Source: JAGVIE01 sp964520905 (GTDB lineage: Bacteria; Bacteroidota; Ignavibacteria; UBA10030; SZUA-254). From it: DNA of 64,000 nt. Location: the NCBI GenBank assembly GCA_964520905.1, contig CAZFQL010000005.1, forward strand, positions 62,001 to 126,000, given 5' to 3'. A program made the position numbers and the translations under genes. The notes under the pieces are model-generated. The model was not told the DNA's origin and did no database searches. It saw nothing but the letters and a program-made list of their open reading frames with translations. Shown here in pieces: positions 52,738 through 62,457 of this stretch; positions within the stretch are counted from its first letter, which is position 1; the number at the start of each line of letters is the position of its first letter.

Positions 52738-53880
52738 ATGAGCTGGACTTCGATAGTCAATCAATCCAGGGTGAAAGATCTTTTAGCCGCTTCTATCAAA
52801 CGGAAGCGTTTGGCGCACGCTTATCTATTCTCCGGTCCAGCGGGTTCAGGTAAATACGCAGCCGCTATCGAGCTGGCAAAGGTCGTGAATTGTGAACATT
52901 CTGATTCGGAAACATGCGGTAAATGTTCCGACTGCTCGAAGTTTGATTCGTTGCAGCATCCAAATGTAAAGTTGATATTCCAGTTGCCGGTCGGTAAGGG
53001 TGAAAAAGCCGGTGAGGATCCTATCGCTAAATTATCCGACGACGAAATTTCTATTATTCGTGAACAGATCACATTGAAAGCCCTGAATCCCTACCATCCG
53101 ATTTCAATTCCCAAGGCGAACACGATCAAAGTAAATAGCATCCGCGAAATTCGAAGGGAATCCTCCCTGAGCGCTTTCGGTAAAGGTAAGAAAGTTTTTA
53201 TTATCATCGACGCCGAAACGATGAATGATGAATCGTCGAATGCCCTCCTGAAAACTCTCGAAGAACCTCACGAGGACACACTGCTTATACTTACAACTTC
53301 CAACCCAGATGCGCTTCTGCCTACATTAGTTTCCCGTTGTCAGCACATCCGGTTTGATTCGCTGTCCGACGATATTATCATCGAAACGCTTCAGGAACGC
53401 AAAGGAATTCCTCCGGCGCAGGCGAAAACAATCGCGCGTCTTGTAAACGGTAATTATTCACGCGCATTGCAGTATATCGATGCTTCTTTTCATGAACGGC
53501 AGGAGTATGCGGTAGATTTCCTTCGTTCGATGCTCTTTAAATCGCGCAGAGGCTTAATGAGTGAGATCGAAAATATTATGTCTGAATATCAGAAATCGGA
53601 TGTCCGCGATATGTTTCGCCTGATGGAACAATGGCTTCATGATGCCATGATGCTGCAGCAAGGTATCGGCTCGGACCCCGACAGTAGTGATTTTGAATCT
53701 CTCAAAAAGTTTATCTCTGTTTACCCGGACTGGGATTATCCATCGGCGTGTGAATCGCTTGAAAGGGCAGTTTCACTTCTCGATAAAAATGTTTATATTC
53801 CGCTAATTGTGTTGGATCTTTCGGCTCGACTAAAAAAACATCTTGGAGCTTCTTCTCCGATCCGCACCGGTGTGAAATAA
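52738..53880 (+). CDS. holB: DNA polymerase III subunit delta'
   Basis: The 380-aa protein is a clamp-loader AAA+ subunit. It has a Walker A (FSGPAGSGKYAAAIELAK, about residues 32-50), a zinc module (CEHSDSETCGKCSDC), a Walker B-like FIIIDAETMNDESSNALLKTLEEP and sensor 1 LILTTSNPDALLPTLVSRCQ (SRC motif). An insertion around residues 80-120 is typical of this lineage. The normal order with metG 35 bp downstream is found in many bacteria. No ribosome binding site is visible before the ATG. Confidence 0.93.
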   Translation: MSWTSIVNQSRVKDLLAASIKRKRLAHAYLFSGPAGSGKYAAAIELAKVVNCEHSDSETCGKCSDCSKFDSLQHPNVKLIFQLPVGKGEKAGEDPIAKLSDDEISIIREQITLKALNPYHPISIPKANTIKVNSIREIRRESSLSAFGKGKKVFIIIDAETMNDESSNALLKTLEEPHEDTLLILTTSNPDALLPTLVSRCQHIRFDSLSDDIIIETLQERKGIPPAQAKTIARLVNGNYSRALQYIDASFHERQEYAVDFLRSMLFKSRRGLMSEIENIMSEYQKSDVRDMFRLMEQWLHDAMMLQQGIGSDPDSSDFESLKKFISVYPDWDYPSACESLERAVSLLDKNVYIPLIVLDLSARLKKHLGASSPIRTGVK

Positions 53881-53915
53881 TCTTACGTATGATATTATTA
53901 TAAGAAAGGAAAAGA

Positions 53916-55982
53916 GTGAAGAAGGAATTTAAACGTATTCTTGTTACCGCCGCATTGCCGTATGCAAATGGTAAACTGCATTTAGGGCATCTTGCCGGCG
54001 CATACCTGCCTGCGGATATCTATACCCGTTATCAGCGTTCCATGAAACGCGATGTCGTTTTCCTCTGCGGATCGGATGAACACGGCGTACCGATTACGAT
54101 CACCGCCGATCAGGAAAAAACAACGCCCCAAACTATTGTCGATAGATATCATGCTTTGAATAAATCTGCATTCGAGAAATTCGGGATGGGTTTTGACAAT
54201 TATTCCCGTACATCACTGCCGCTTCACCATGAAACCGCGAAAGAATTTTTTCTTAAATTGCACGAAGCCAAAATCCTTAAAGAAAAAAAAGAAAAACAGA
54301 TGTATGATGAAAAGGCCGGAATGTTTCTGCCCGATCGGTATGTGGAAGGAACCTGCCCGGTTTGCAGTAATCCGGAAGCCAGAGGCGATCAGTGCGAAAA
54401 GTGCGGTACGTTTTTAAATCCGGTTGAATTAAAGAATCCGAGAAGTAAAATAACCGGAGAGACTCCGGCAGTCCGCGAGACAACACACTTATATTTTCCT
54501 CTCGGCGATTACCAGAAGAAATTAGAATCATACATCACGGAAGCTGATAAGCGCGATACATGGAAAGAGAACGTTCTTCAGTATTGCCGCGGATGGTTCA
54601 AGGAGGGCTTGCAGGATCGGGCGGTAACACGCGACCTTCAATGGGGCGTGAGAGTCCCGCTCAAAGGCTTCGAGAGTAAAGTCCTTTACGTTTGGTTCGA
54701 TGCGGTGCTCGGTTACATCTCATCGACGAAAGAATGGGCGGCAAGAATCGGGTCGCCCGATAAATGGAAAGAATACTGGCTCGATTCAGACACGAAATAT
54801 GTCGCGTTCATCGGCAAGGATAACGTGGTGTTTCATTGTATTGTTTTTCCATCGATGCTGATGGCGTGGAACGAAAACAGTCAGGAGAAATATATCCTTC
54901 CTGAAAATGTTCCCGCGAATGAGTTCCTGAATTTTGAAGGACAGAAATTTTCGAAGAGCCGCGGCTGGGGAATCGATGTGGATGAATTCCTCGAAGAATT
55001 TCCTGCCGACGCGCTTCGTTATACATTGACGATGAATCTGCCGGAATCCCGCGATGCGGATTTTTACTGGAAAGATTTTCAGGCGCGGAATAACAACGAG
55101 CTTGCGGATATACTCGGCAACTTCATCAATCGCACGCTGACATTCGCGCATAAGAATTTTAAAGGGGAAATTCCCGACCGTAGTTCTCTAAACCAGCTTG
55201 ATGAAGAGCTACTCGGTTATTTCAAATCTGTACCAAAAACTGCCGGCGATTTGTTCGAACGCTACCACTTCCGCGATGGAACGCTCGAGATAATGAATTT
55301 CGCGCGTTTCGCGAATAAGTATTTCAACGATAGCGAGCCGTGGAAAACCTTGAAAGGGGATACTACCCGGTGCGCGACAACTATAAATCTTTGTCTGCAG
55401 GTAGCACGCTCGCTTGCTGTTCTATTACAGCCGGTTCTTCCGTTCGCATCTGAAAAAATTTGGAAGATGCTGAACCTTCACGATACTCCCGCTGAAGCCG
55501 GATGGTCAAGCGCGGGGGAACTTGGTATTCCCGCTGGTCATATACTTGGTCAGCCCGAAATTCTATTTAACAAGATCGAAGATGAGATCATCCAGAAAAA
55601 AATTCAACAACTGCCCAGCCGGCTTCCTGCCTCACCTGGAATCATACCGCCCAAACCCATTATCACTATCGATGATTTCAAGAAGATCGAGTTACGCGTT
55701 GCAAAGGTTCTCAATGCGGAGAGGGTTCCTAAATCGGATAAATTAATCAGATTAGAGGTAGCTGTCGGAAGCGAGCAAAGACAGATCGTTGCCGGTATAG
55801 CTGAGCATTATAAACCTGAGGATTTAATAGGGAAAAAGATAATAGTTGTGGCGAATTTAGCCCCGGCTAAACTTATGGGGCAGGAATCTCAAGGCATGCT
55901 GCTGGCTGCTTCGGATGGCGGCGGGAAGCTGTTCATCGTCACTCCAGAGCACGATATCGAGGAAGGCAGTCTTGTAAAATAA
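53916..55982 (+). CDS. metG: Methionine--tRNA ligase
   Basis: The 688-aa class I synthetase starts with GTG after GGAAAAG. It has the HIGH-like KLHLGHLAGAYLPADIYTRY, a zinc knuckle CPVCSNPEARGDQCEKCG (about residues 147-164), a KMSKS variant KFSKSRGWG (about 344-349) and a C-terminal EMAP/OB tRNA-binding domain (IDDFKKIELRVAKVLNAERVPKSDK, about 590-688). Length is normal. A promoter-bearing gap follows. Confidence 0.97.
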   Translation: MKKEFKRILVTAALPYANGKLHLGHLAGAYLPADIYTRYQRSMKRDVVFLCGSDEHGVPITITADQEKTTPQTIVDRYHALNKSAFEKFGMGFDNYSRTSLPLHHETAKEFFLKLHEAKILKEKKEKQMYDEKAGMFLPDRYVEGTCPVCSNPEARGDQCEKCGTFLNPVELKNPRSKITGETPAVRETTHLYFPLGDYQKKLESYITEADKRDTWKENVLQYCRGWFKEGLQDRAVTRDLQWGVRVPLKGFESKVLYVWFDAVLGYISSTKEWAARIGSPDKWKEYWLDSDTKYVAFIGKDNVVFHCIVFPSMLMAWNENSQEKYILPENVPANEFLNFEGQKFSKSRGWGIDVDEFLEEFPADALRYTLTMNLPESRDADFYWKDFQARNNNELADILGNFINRTLTFAHKNFKGEIPDRSSLNQLDEELLGYFKSVPKTAGDLFERYHFRDGTLEIMNFARFANKYFNDSEPWKTLKGDTTRCATTINLCLQVARSLAVLLQPVLPFASEKIWKMLNLHDTPAEAGWSSAGELGIPAGHILGQPEILFNKIEDEIIQKKIQQLPSRLPASPGIIPPKPIITIDDFKKIELRVAKVLNAERVPKSDKLIRLEVAVGSEQRQIVAGIAEHYKPEDLIGKKIIVVANLAPAKLMGQESQGMLLAASDGGGKLFIVTPEHDIEEGSLVK

Positions 55983-56014
55983 TTGAGAAAATTGAGAAAA
56001 ATTTGCGCTGTCTA

Positions 56015-56043
56015 TTGACTCTAATAAAAGAATTTTGTAATAT
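56015..56043 (+). promoter_or_regulatory. Promoter of the trypsin-like lipoprotein gene
   Basis: TTGACT (56015-56020), 17 nt, TAATAT (56038-56043). The leader to the ATG at 56178 would be about 128 nt and ends with AAAGGAGGGG. Confidence 0.6.
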
Positions 56044-56177
56044 TCTCGCTGTTAGTATTTAGTAACTCAATGCTCGCCAAAGACAATACATGGTCTCTGA
56101 TCATAATAAATACATTAGGAAATATTTTGTTATCCCTAAATCACTAACACAATCACCAAATACAAAGGAGGGGTTTT

Positions 56178-57317
56178 ATGAGAAATCCTTTTCTTAAGTC
56201 ATCTTGGTTTTTTGTTGCTGTATTTACAATCGCTATCTCTCTCTTCTTATCTGCATGCTCGACTGAGAAGACAGATGTTGCAAATATGGGAACACCAACT
56301 CAAGCACCAACCTTCGCAAAATTAAGTGCAAGCGATCCTGAAGTTCAGGCTGTCATGGAAGTGCAGAATAAACACACTGCAAGACTTATGGCAGATAAGA
56401 ATGTTGTCGGTACGGCAACTGGTTTAACTGCCGACGGCAAGATAGCAGTATTGGTTTTCCTGGAAAAAGGTGATGCAACTCCTAAAGGAGTAAAAGCTAT
56501 ATCATCCATTCCAACCGTTCTCGATGGTGTGCCGGTTGTCGTAGAAGTAACAGGCGCATTTAAGGCAATGAAGACTACTGCTGTTAGTCATACCGCAAAA
56601 CAGACTCCGCCGATTCAACTTGGTACATCTGGCGGATGGCGTTATGATTTGGCGAACGGCTATTGCTGCGGCGGTACACTCGGATCGTTGATCCAAAAAG
56701 GCGGAACGCAATATATTCTTAGTAACTATCACGTTCTGTGGGGCGATATCGTTGCTGGTGGCAACAGCAGAATTGCAACAGCCGGTGATCCGGTTATTCA
56801 ACCGGGCTTAATCGATGTTGGCTGTGTTGCAACGAGCGCACAGGATGTCGCTAATTTAACTGGTGCCGGAAGCTTGCCAAGTGCTAATGTTGACGCAGGC
56901 TACGCCCAGGTTATCTCCGGTATGGTTCGCACCGATGGAGCAATTTTAGAAATCGGTGTTCTCTCGAATCAGACAATTGCTGCCTTTGTCGGTCAATTGG
57001 TGAAAAAGAGCGGTCGAACCACCGGTTTGACGCGAAGCTCAGTCAGTGGATTGAACGGAACCGTAAGCATTCAGTATTCAACTGAATGTGCCGGTACTGT
57101 TGCATTCACAAAAACATTCACAGGGCAAATCATTATCACAAACCGCGCCAGCAAATTCTTGAACAGCGGTGATTCCGGATCGCTAATGGTGCAGGATATT
57201 ACAACCTTGCCAAAAGCAGTCGGACTTTTATATGCCGGAAGCAGTTCAACTGCCATTGCTAATCCAATCAACGATGTATTGGTGTGGGCGGGCGGCGCAA
57301 CTATGGTTGGTCAATAA
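56178..57317 (+). CDS. Trypsin-like lipoprotein with N-terminal pro-like domain
   Basis: The 379-aa protein has a lipobox LFLSACS (Cys about 27). Residues about 50-130 form a small alpha/beta domain (VQNKHTARLMADKNVVGTATG, then GVPVVVEVTGAFKAM). A chymotrypsin-fold domain follows with catalytic His in SNYHVL, a candidate Asp in NVDAGYAQV and Ser in NSGDSGSLMV. A CCGG near residue 161 may form a disulfide. The N-terminal domain has a stand-alone relative in the next gene. AAAGGAGGGG precedes the ATG and a terminator follows. Likely an envelope protease. Confidence 0.86.
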   Translation: MRNPFLKSSWFFVAVFTIAISLFLSACSTEKTDVANMGTPTQAPTFAKLSASDPEVQAVMEVQNKHTARLMADKNVVGTATGLTADGKIAVLVFLEKGDATPKGVKAISSIPTVLDGVPVVVEVTGAFKAMKTTAVSHTAKQTPPIQLGTSGGWRYDLANGYCCGGTLGSLIQKGGTQYILSNYHVLWGDIVAGGNSRIATAGDPVIQPGLIDVGCVATSAQDVANLTGAGSLPSANVDAGYAQVISGMVRTDGAILEIGVLSNQTIAAFVGQLVKKSGRTTGLTRSSVSGLNGTVSIQYSTECAGTVAFTKTFTGQIIITNRASKFLNSGDSGSLMVQDITTLPKAVGLLYAGSSSTAIANPINDVLVWAGGATMVGQ

Positions 57318-57357
57318 TCTAAATAAAAATTAACTATAGGGAGCTATTGAAGAGATG

Positions 57358-57399
57358 AGCACTCGTTTCAGAGGAAAGAATGAAGCGGGTGCTTTTTTA
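57358..57399 (+). terminator. Rho-independent terminator after the trypsin-like gene
   Basis: AGCACTCGTTTC (57358-57369) pairs with GAAGCGGGTGCT (57382-57393) over 12 bp with two G-T pairs, followed by six T. Confidence 0.9.
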
Positions 57400-57424
57400 T
57401 TTATATTGAAAGACGAGGTAACTA

Positions 57425-57745
57425 TTGAAATATTTTTTTACGATATTATTATGTTTGTCTCTCGGATTATTGATTTTAGGATGCAGTTCAGGTGAAAGAC
57501 ACAATGGTGAAGTTAAGGTGATAATTAAAGCCCGCGATATTAATGCAGTAAAGGACGACCACACTGACGAGTTGATGTCAATTCACGGCGTTGTTGGTGT
57601 GTACATTGGTGCCTATGATGACGGCATAAAATGTATTGGTGTAATGGTCGATACTCTGACGTCTGAGATAGAAAAGAAAATTCCCAAAACGCTTGAGGGA
57701 CATCCCGTGAGAGTTGAAGAAACGGGAGTGATAAAGCCGATGTAG
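57425..57745 (+). CDS. Small lipoprotein related to the protease N-terminal domain
   Basis: The 106-aa product (TTG start with GACGAGG upstream) has lipobox LLILGCSS. Its mature part aligns with residues about 60-130 of the trypsin-like protein encoded just upstream: HTDELMSIHGVVGVYIGAYDDG against HTARLMADKNVVGTATGLTADG, and GHPVRVEETGVIKPM against GVPVVVEVTGAFKAM. It is thus a free-standing copy of that domain. A pro-domain-like inhibitor or chaperone role is a guess. A terminator separates the two genes. Confidence 0.78.
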   Translation: MKYFFTILLCLSLGLLILGCSSGERHNGEVKVIIKARDINAVKDDHTDELMSIHGVVGVYIGAYDDGIKCIGVMVDTLTSEIEKKIPKTLEGHPVRVEETGVIKPM

Positions 57746-57764
57746 TAATTTATAACGAAGGCGG

Positions 57765-57865
57765 AAAACGTAAAGTCCCCTCTTGAGATTTGATCGCCAG
57801 CTTTATGGCGAAGTGGATTTTCCGCCGGAGGCGGATGCGCCTCTGGTACAAGGGGTGTGTTGATG
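57765..57865. repeat. Repeat flanking the DUF559 gene, left copy
   Basis: It opens with AACGTAAAGTCCCCTCT and ends with AGGGGTGTGTTGATG. The same two blocks recur in shorter form at 58331-58375. A related inverted form (ACCCCTAACCCCTCC with AAGGAGGGG) lies at about 58246-58272. Confidence 0.7.
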
Positions 57866-57881
57866 TTGATACGATAATTAA

Positions 57882-58278
57882 ATGAGACGGAAAATAATTC
57901 CATACGATCACAACTTAAAACAACTTGCACGTAATCTACGCAACAACAGTACGCTCGCTGAAGTGTTGCTATGGCGAGAATTGAAGGGCAAACAAATTCG
58001 CGGATGTGATTTTCACCGCCAGAAACCAATTGATAAATTTATTGTTGATTTTTATTGCTGCGATCTTTCGTTAGCAATCGAAATAGATGGTGTGAGTCAT
58101 AATGATAAAATTGTACAGGATGAGGACCGACAGCAAAAGTTAGAATCTCTTGGCGTGAGATTTTTTGCGATTTACGGATAGAGAAGTAAAAACAAATTTA
58201 CAAGGTGTAGTTATGACAATTGAAGATTGGATTGATGCTCATGTACCCACCCCTAACCCCTCCAAGGAGGGGAATTAA
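57882..58278 (+). pseudogene. Frameshifted DUF559 endonuclease-like gene
   Basis: The open frame (57882-58181, 99 aa) carries the DUF559/Vsr-like core: ARNLRNNSTLAEVLLWRELKG, FHRQKPIDKFIVDFYC and LAIEIDGVSH, with the PD-(D/E)xK-type acidic residues. It stops early at LGVRFFAIYG. Removing one T from the T6 run at 58161-58166 restores the family ending LRFTDREVKTNLQGV and continues to a stop at 58278 that lies inside a dispersed repeat. Either a real frameshift or a sequencing error. The gene sits between two copies of the AAAGTCCCCTCT/GGGGTGTGTTGATG repeat. Confidence 0.75.
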
Positions 58279-58330
58279 AAGTCCCCAATTGAGACCTGTC
58301 CTGATCGGAGTCGAAGAAGTGGATTCAGGG

Positions 58331-58375
58331 AACGTAAAGTCCCCTCTACAGAGGGGATATAGGGGTGTGTTGATG
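58331..58375. repeat. Repeat flanking the DUF559 gene, right copy
   Basis: AACGTAAAGTCCCCTCT, then AGAGGGGATAT, then AGGGGTGTGTTGATG. It matches the two end blocks of 57765-57865, with a compact hairpin (CCCCTCT/AGAGGGG) between them. Confidence 0.7.
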
Positions 58376-58413
58376 ACAGAGCATTTGCAATGAAACGACT
58401 GAATAGCTATATA

Positions 58414-58452
58414 GTTAAGATTGAAGAAACGGCTGTGATAAAGCCGATGTAG
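58414..58452 (+). pseudogene. Duplicated 3' end of the small lipoprotein gene
   Basis: The stretch reads VKIEETAVIKPM and a TAG stop, nearly identical in DNA to the end of the gene at 57425-57745 (VRVEETGVIKPM and TAG). Nothing upstream continues the similarity. The DUF559 gene and its repeats lie between the two copies, as if inserted into or duplicated with this tail. Confidence 0.65.
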
Positions 58453-58577
58453 TAAGATATGATTGAAGCGAGAAAGAAAATAAACATATACCTGTCCGCC
58501 TCTGGTTGATATGTACTTTATTACACTAGTTTTGGGCAAGGTTATAAAGACACTACTTTGATATATTATTGTGTAAA

Positions 58578-61198
58578 ATGGCGACAGAAAATTTAGGGGG
58601 AACCACAGAGCAAGTAGAAACACTTGAATCGGAAATCAAAGGATTTGCCAAGAAACTACCTTATTGGGAAAAATATCTTGCAGAAAAAATTTTATCGGGT
58701 AATGCTATTGCTAACAACGACATCGATACTGCCTACTCCTATTTACTTGAAGAACTTTCCCTCAAAGTGGCAACTGAAAAACCTGAGATTGTTATTAACT
58801 ATAATGGTAACAATTCAGATAGCTACAAACTTGATCTGCTTTTCACTAAACTTGAAAATGTTGAAGGCGTAAACGCTTTAACTGAAAATCAGGTAATTGA
58901 ATTCAGCCCCAATCTTACAATTATGTACGGTGCAAACGGTTCAGGAAAATCCGGCTACGTAAGATTAATGAAGAAGGTATTCTATTCAAAAACACCTGAA
59001 GAAATTATTCCTAACATTCACTTAACAGGCGGACACAAACCCGTTAATGCAAAATTTACTTTTAATTCTAATAACACAGATATTCCACTGATTTATCCTT
59101 TAAACTCAACAAACTCAGAGTTTGCACAATTTGCAGTGTTTGACGCTAAGAGTGTTTTGCGACACCTTGATCAAAGAAATGAATTTGAATTTCGTCCAGC
59201 TGGCTTAAGTTTCTTTTCTAATTTTACAGAAGCGTTAAAAAGAGTTGAAGGAAAACTGGATACTGAAATATTAAACAAACAATCCGGCTACACAGTAAAT
59301 GACTTTATTAGTTTGTTCGATGGTGAATCTGAAATCAAAGCTGCAATTCAGAATCTTTCTGCACAAACCAAAATTGACGACTTGAAAAAGTACACTCCGT
59401 TTTCAAAGCAAGACAAAATAGATAAAGAAGAAATTGAAAAAAAGTATGACGAACTTTTATTAGCGTCAAAACACAAAGAGAAAGAAATTCTGAGGCTTGA
59501 AAACATAAAGGTACTTGTAAGCGACAACAAAAATACTATTGAAGCAATCAATACATATTTCACGGCAGAATATCTGTCACAAATTCAAACAGCAATAACT
59601 GATTGTATAAATAAGGAAGCAACGGTAAAAGCAGAAGGATTGAAAATTTCAAGACAGATAAAATTCAAAGCATCGGGACAACCGAGTGGAAGAATTTTAT
59701 TGTGGCTGCTGAACAGTTTGCCAAGAAGCAAAAAATGGGAAGGGCTGTTTATCCTGAAAATTATGACAATTGTTTGCTTTGCCAACAGCCACTTTCAAAC
59801 GATGCACAAAAATTGATTTCCAACTACTGGGCTTTTATTAAAAGTGTTGCAGAACAAAACGCTAAATATGCACAAGACACATTGACGGAAATAAAAGTAG
59901 GTTTTGAAAAATTACCTTTTGATTTATACCCTGCCGTAAATACTTTGACAGTTTGGTTAAATGAAAAATATCCCCCGGTTTTAACTTCATTAAAACAAAA
60001 ACTTGCACAGCAAAATGTGCTTGCTACAAACATCGTTTCAGACCTTGCTACAAAGACCGCAAACAAACGAACTGAAATGAAAACAAGTGTTACAGAACAC
60101 GACACGATTATTTCCGATATTGATGACGCAATAAAACTACTTCGTGATAATGAGCAAAGTACCGAATTAAATAGATTACTGAAAATAAAAACAAAATTTT
60201 CACATAAGGAAAAATTCAATACCCAGTTTTCAAAATTTGAGACCTACATTAGCAACCAACAAAAAATTACTAAAGCACAATGCATAAGTTGGATGGCGAA
60301 GAAAAGAAATGTAACAGATTTGGAAAAATATCTTTCTGGAAAATATTTCAATCAAAAATACATTGATACATTTAATCAGGAATGTCTTGACCTAAACGGA
60401 AACTTTGGTATTGAGGTTAATCATACAGGTTCAGAAGGAACTTCATACAGACAACTATCTCTCAAGGGCAAAAGCCCTGCTGCCATTCTTAGCGAAGGCG
60501 AACAAAAGGTAATAGCATTAGCCGACTTCCTTTCTGAAATGCAACTTTCAGAAGTAAACAGAGGAATCATCATTGACGACCCTGTCAACTCTTTAGATGA
60601 AGCCAGGAAAAAAGATATTGCCTTACGACTTGTAAAAGAATCAACGAGGAAACAGATAATTGTTTTTACACACGACTTGATTTTTATTTCCAACCTCATA
60701 ATATTTTGTGAAGATAACAGCGTTCCTTTTCTCTGTCATTGGATTGAAAACAGAGACGGAAAACCCGGACAGGTTTGGCTACGAAACTCCCCTTCCTATG
60801 AAAAGGAATATCGAAATGCAGAACCTGCTAAGAAATTTTACATAGATGCAAAGAAGGGCGATTGTCCTCCTGCACAAAGAGAGTTTCTTGTAAAAACAGG
60901 ATTTACAGCTTTAAGAACTTGCTATGAGGTTTTAGTTATCAATGACCTTTTTAAGCGTGTTGTTCAACGTTACAATGAAAGAGTAAGTGTTGAAGCATTA
61001 TCTAGTGTTTATTTTGATGAAGCATTAGTAAATGAATTATTGGATAGTTTTTCCCAATGTTGCAGATATATGGAGGGACATACTCACAGCGATAAATACG
61101 CTTACAAAAAACCTGATCCTGAAAATTTGAATGAGGAAATACAGCGATACGAAGCAATTCGATCTAAAATCAAAAAAACAAAGAAGCCCAACTCATAA
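58578..61198 (+). pseudogene. Frameshifted zinc-hook ATPase resembling RloC/PrrC-type anticodon nucleases
   Basis: Two frames (58578-59816 and 59702-61198) together encode about 870 aa of one AAA_13-type ATPase. Frame 1 has Walker A MYGANGSGKSGYV (58920s). Frame 2 has a CLLC zinc hook between coiled coils, ABC signature LSEGEQKVIALADFL and Walker B GIIIDDPVNSLDEA with HD in VFTHDL. The tail has LRTCYEVLVINDLFKR and EGHTHS, a pattern like the Arg-x3-Glu...His of anticodon nucleases. One missing base near 59681-59685 explains the break (the other frame reads EWKNFIVAAEQFA). Likely an inactivated or mis-sequenced phage-defence gene. Confidence 0.72.
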
Positions 61199-61294
61199 CA
61201 AGGTATTATTTAGAATGACCAATCTTCGGCTATGCTCGAACTGTTATGCGCTTTGCGGCTCGCTAAACAAACACACAACTCGAAAGATAGAACA

Positions 61295-62401
61295 TTGAAA
61301 GTTGTATTTTTAATTTTCATACTCATTCACGGGCTCATCCACCTCTTAGGTTTTGTAAAGGCGTTTCAAGTGGCGGATGTTAGCCAATTGACACAGTCCG
61401 TTTCCAAACCTGCGGGGATATTGTGGCTCTTAACAGCAGTCCTATTTTTGGTTTCATTTTGTTTTCTTTTGCTTAATAATCACTCGTGGTGGATCGTGGC
61501 AGTAGCAGCCGTGCTGTTATCACAAATCCTCATCATCCAAAGCTGGACAGATGCTAAGTTTGGATCGATTGCGAATGTGATTATTCTGATACCGGTTATA
61601 GTTTCATTTATGAATGCTCTGCCGTCAAGTTTTCAGAACCGCTACAAAATCGAAGTGCAAAAAAGATTAAGCCCGATTTCCGATATTTCTATCGTGGGCG
61701 AAGAGGACATACAACACCTTCCTAATATTATGCAGAAGTACCTGCATTATGTGGGTGCAGTTGGCAAGCCAAAGGTTCAAAATTTCAGGGCAGTGTTTCG
61801 CGGCAGCATGAAAAGGTCGATAGAAGGCAATTGGTTAGATATCACTGCTCAACAATATAATTTCTTTGGTGACCGTGCACGGTTGTTCTACATAGAATCC
61901 ACGTTGTTTGGGATTCCGTTTGATGGCTTGCACGCTTATGTTGGAGATAGTGCAATAATGCAAATCAAGGTGGCTTCCGTGTTTCAAGTAGCCGATGCGA
62001 AAGGAGAAAAGATGACCCATGGTGAAACTGTGACCATGTTCAATGATATGTGTTTAATGGCGCCTGCAACCTTGATAGACAAGACCATTCAATGGGAAAC
62101 TGTTGATTCGCTAAAGGTTAAAGCAAGGTTCACAAACAAGGGAAACAGCATTACTGCCTTGCTTACGTTTAATGACAAGTACCAGTTGACGGATTTCATC
62201 TCGCATGACAGGTACTACTCAACTGACGGGAAAATTTATACAAGTTACCCATGGTCAACTCCGATAAGAGAGTATCGAGATTTTGGTGGAAGACAAGTTC
62301 CGGCGTACGCAGAAGCCATTTGGCATACACCACAGGGAGAGTATGTATATGCAAAGTTCGATCTTGTAGACATTGAGTACAATTGCAAAGAACTAAAATA
62401 A
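61295..62401 (+). CDS. DUF6544-like membrane protein
   Basis: The protein starts with three to four membrane helices (VVFLIFILIHGLIHLLGF; GILWLLTAVLFLVSFCFLLL; WWIVAVAAVLLSQILII; VIILIPVIVSFM) and then a soluble beta-rich domain (about 140-365; QKYLHYVGAVGKPKVQNFRAVFRGSM, ARLFYIESTLFGIPFDGLHAY). This matches the DUF6544 type as I remember it; function unknown. A TTG at 61295 is chosen because it starts right at the first helix; the frame is open back to an ATG at 61232. No ribosome binding site is clear, so the start is uncertain. Confidence 0.7.
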   Translation: MKVVFLIFILIHGLIHLLGFVKAFQVADVSQLTQSVSKPAGILWLLTAVLFLVSFCFLLLNNHSWWIVAVAAVLLSQILIIQSWTDAKFGSIANVIILIPVIVSFMNALPSSFQNRYKIEVQKRLSPISDISIVGEEDIQHLPNIMQKYLHYVGAVGKPKVQNFRAVFRGSMKRSIEGNWLDITAQQYNFFGDRARLFYIESTLFGIPFDGLHAYVGDSAIMQIKVASVFQVADAKGEKMTHGETVTMFNDMCLMAPATLIDKTIQWETVDSLKVKARFTNKGNSITALLTFNDKYQLTDFISHDRYYSTDGKIYTSYPWSTPIREYRDFGGRQVPAYAEAIWHTPQGEYVYAKFDLVDIEYNCKELK

Positions 62402-62457
62402 GCAGAGTGGCGTAGCGTCCGCGGACGTTGTATCCATTGGCGTTAGAACATATCGAC

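Noticed and set aside
62402..62457. attC-like site before the methyltransferase gene
   Set aside because: GGCGTTAGA and a GTCCGCGGAC palindrome are present, but no matching R'' box or paired stem could be found.
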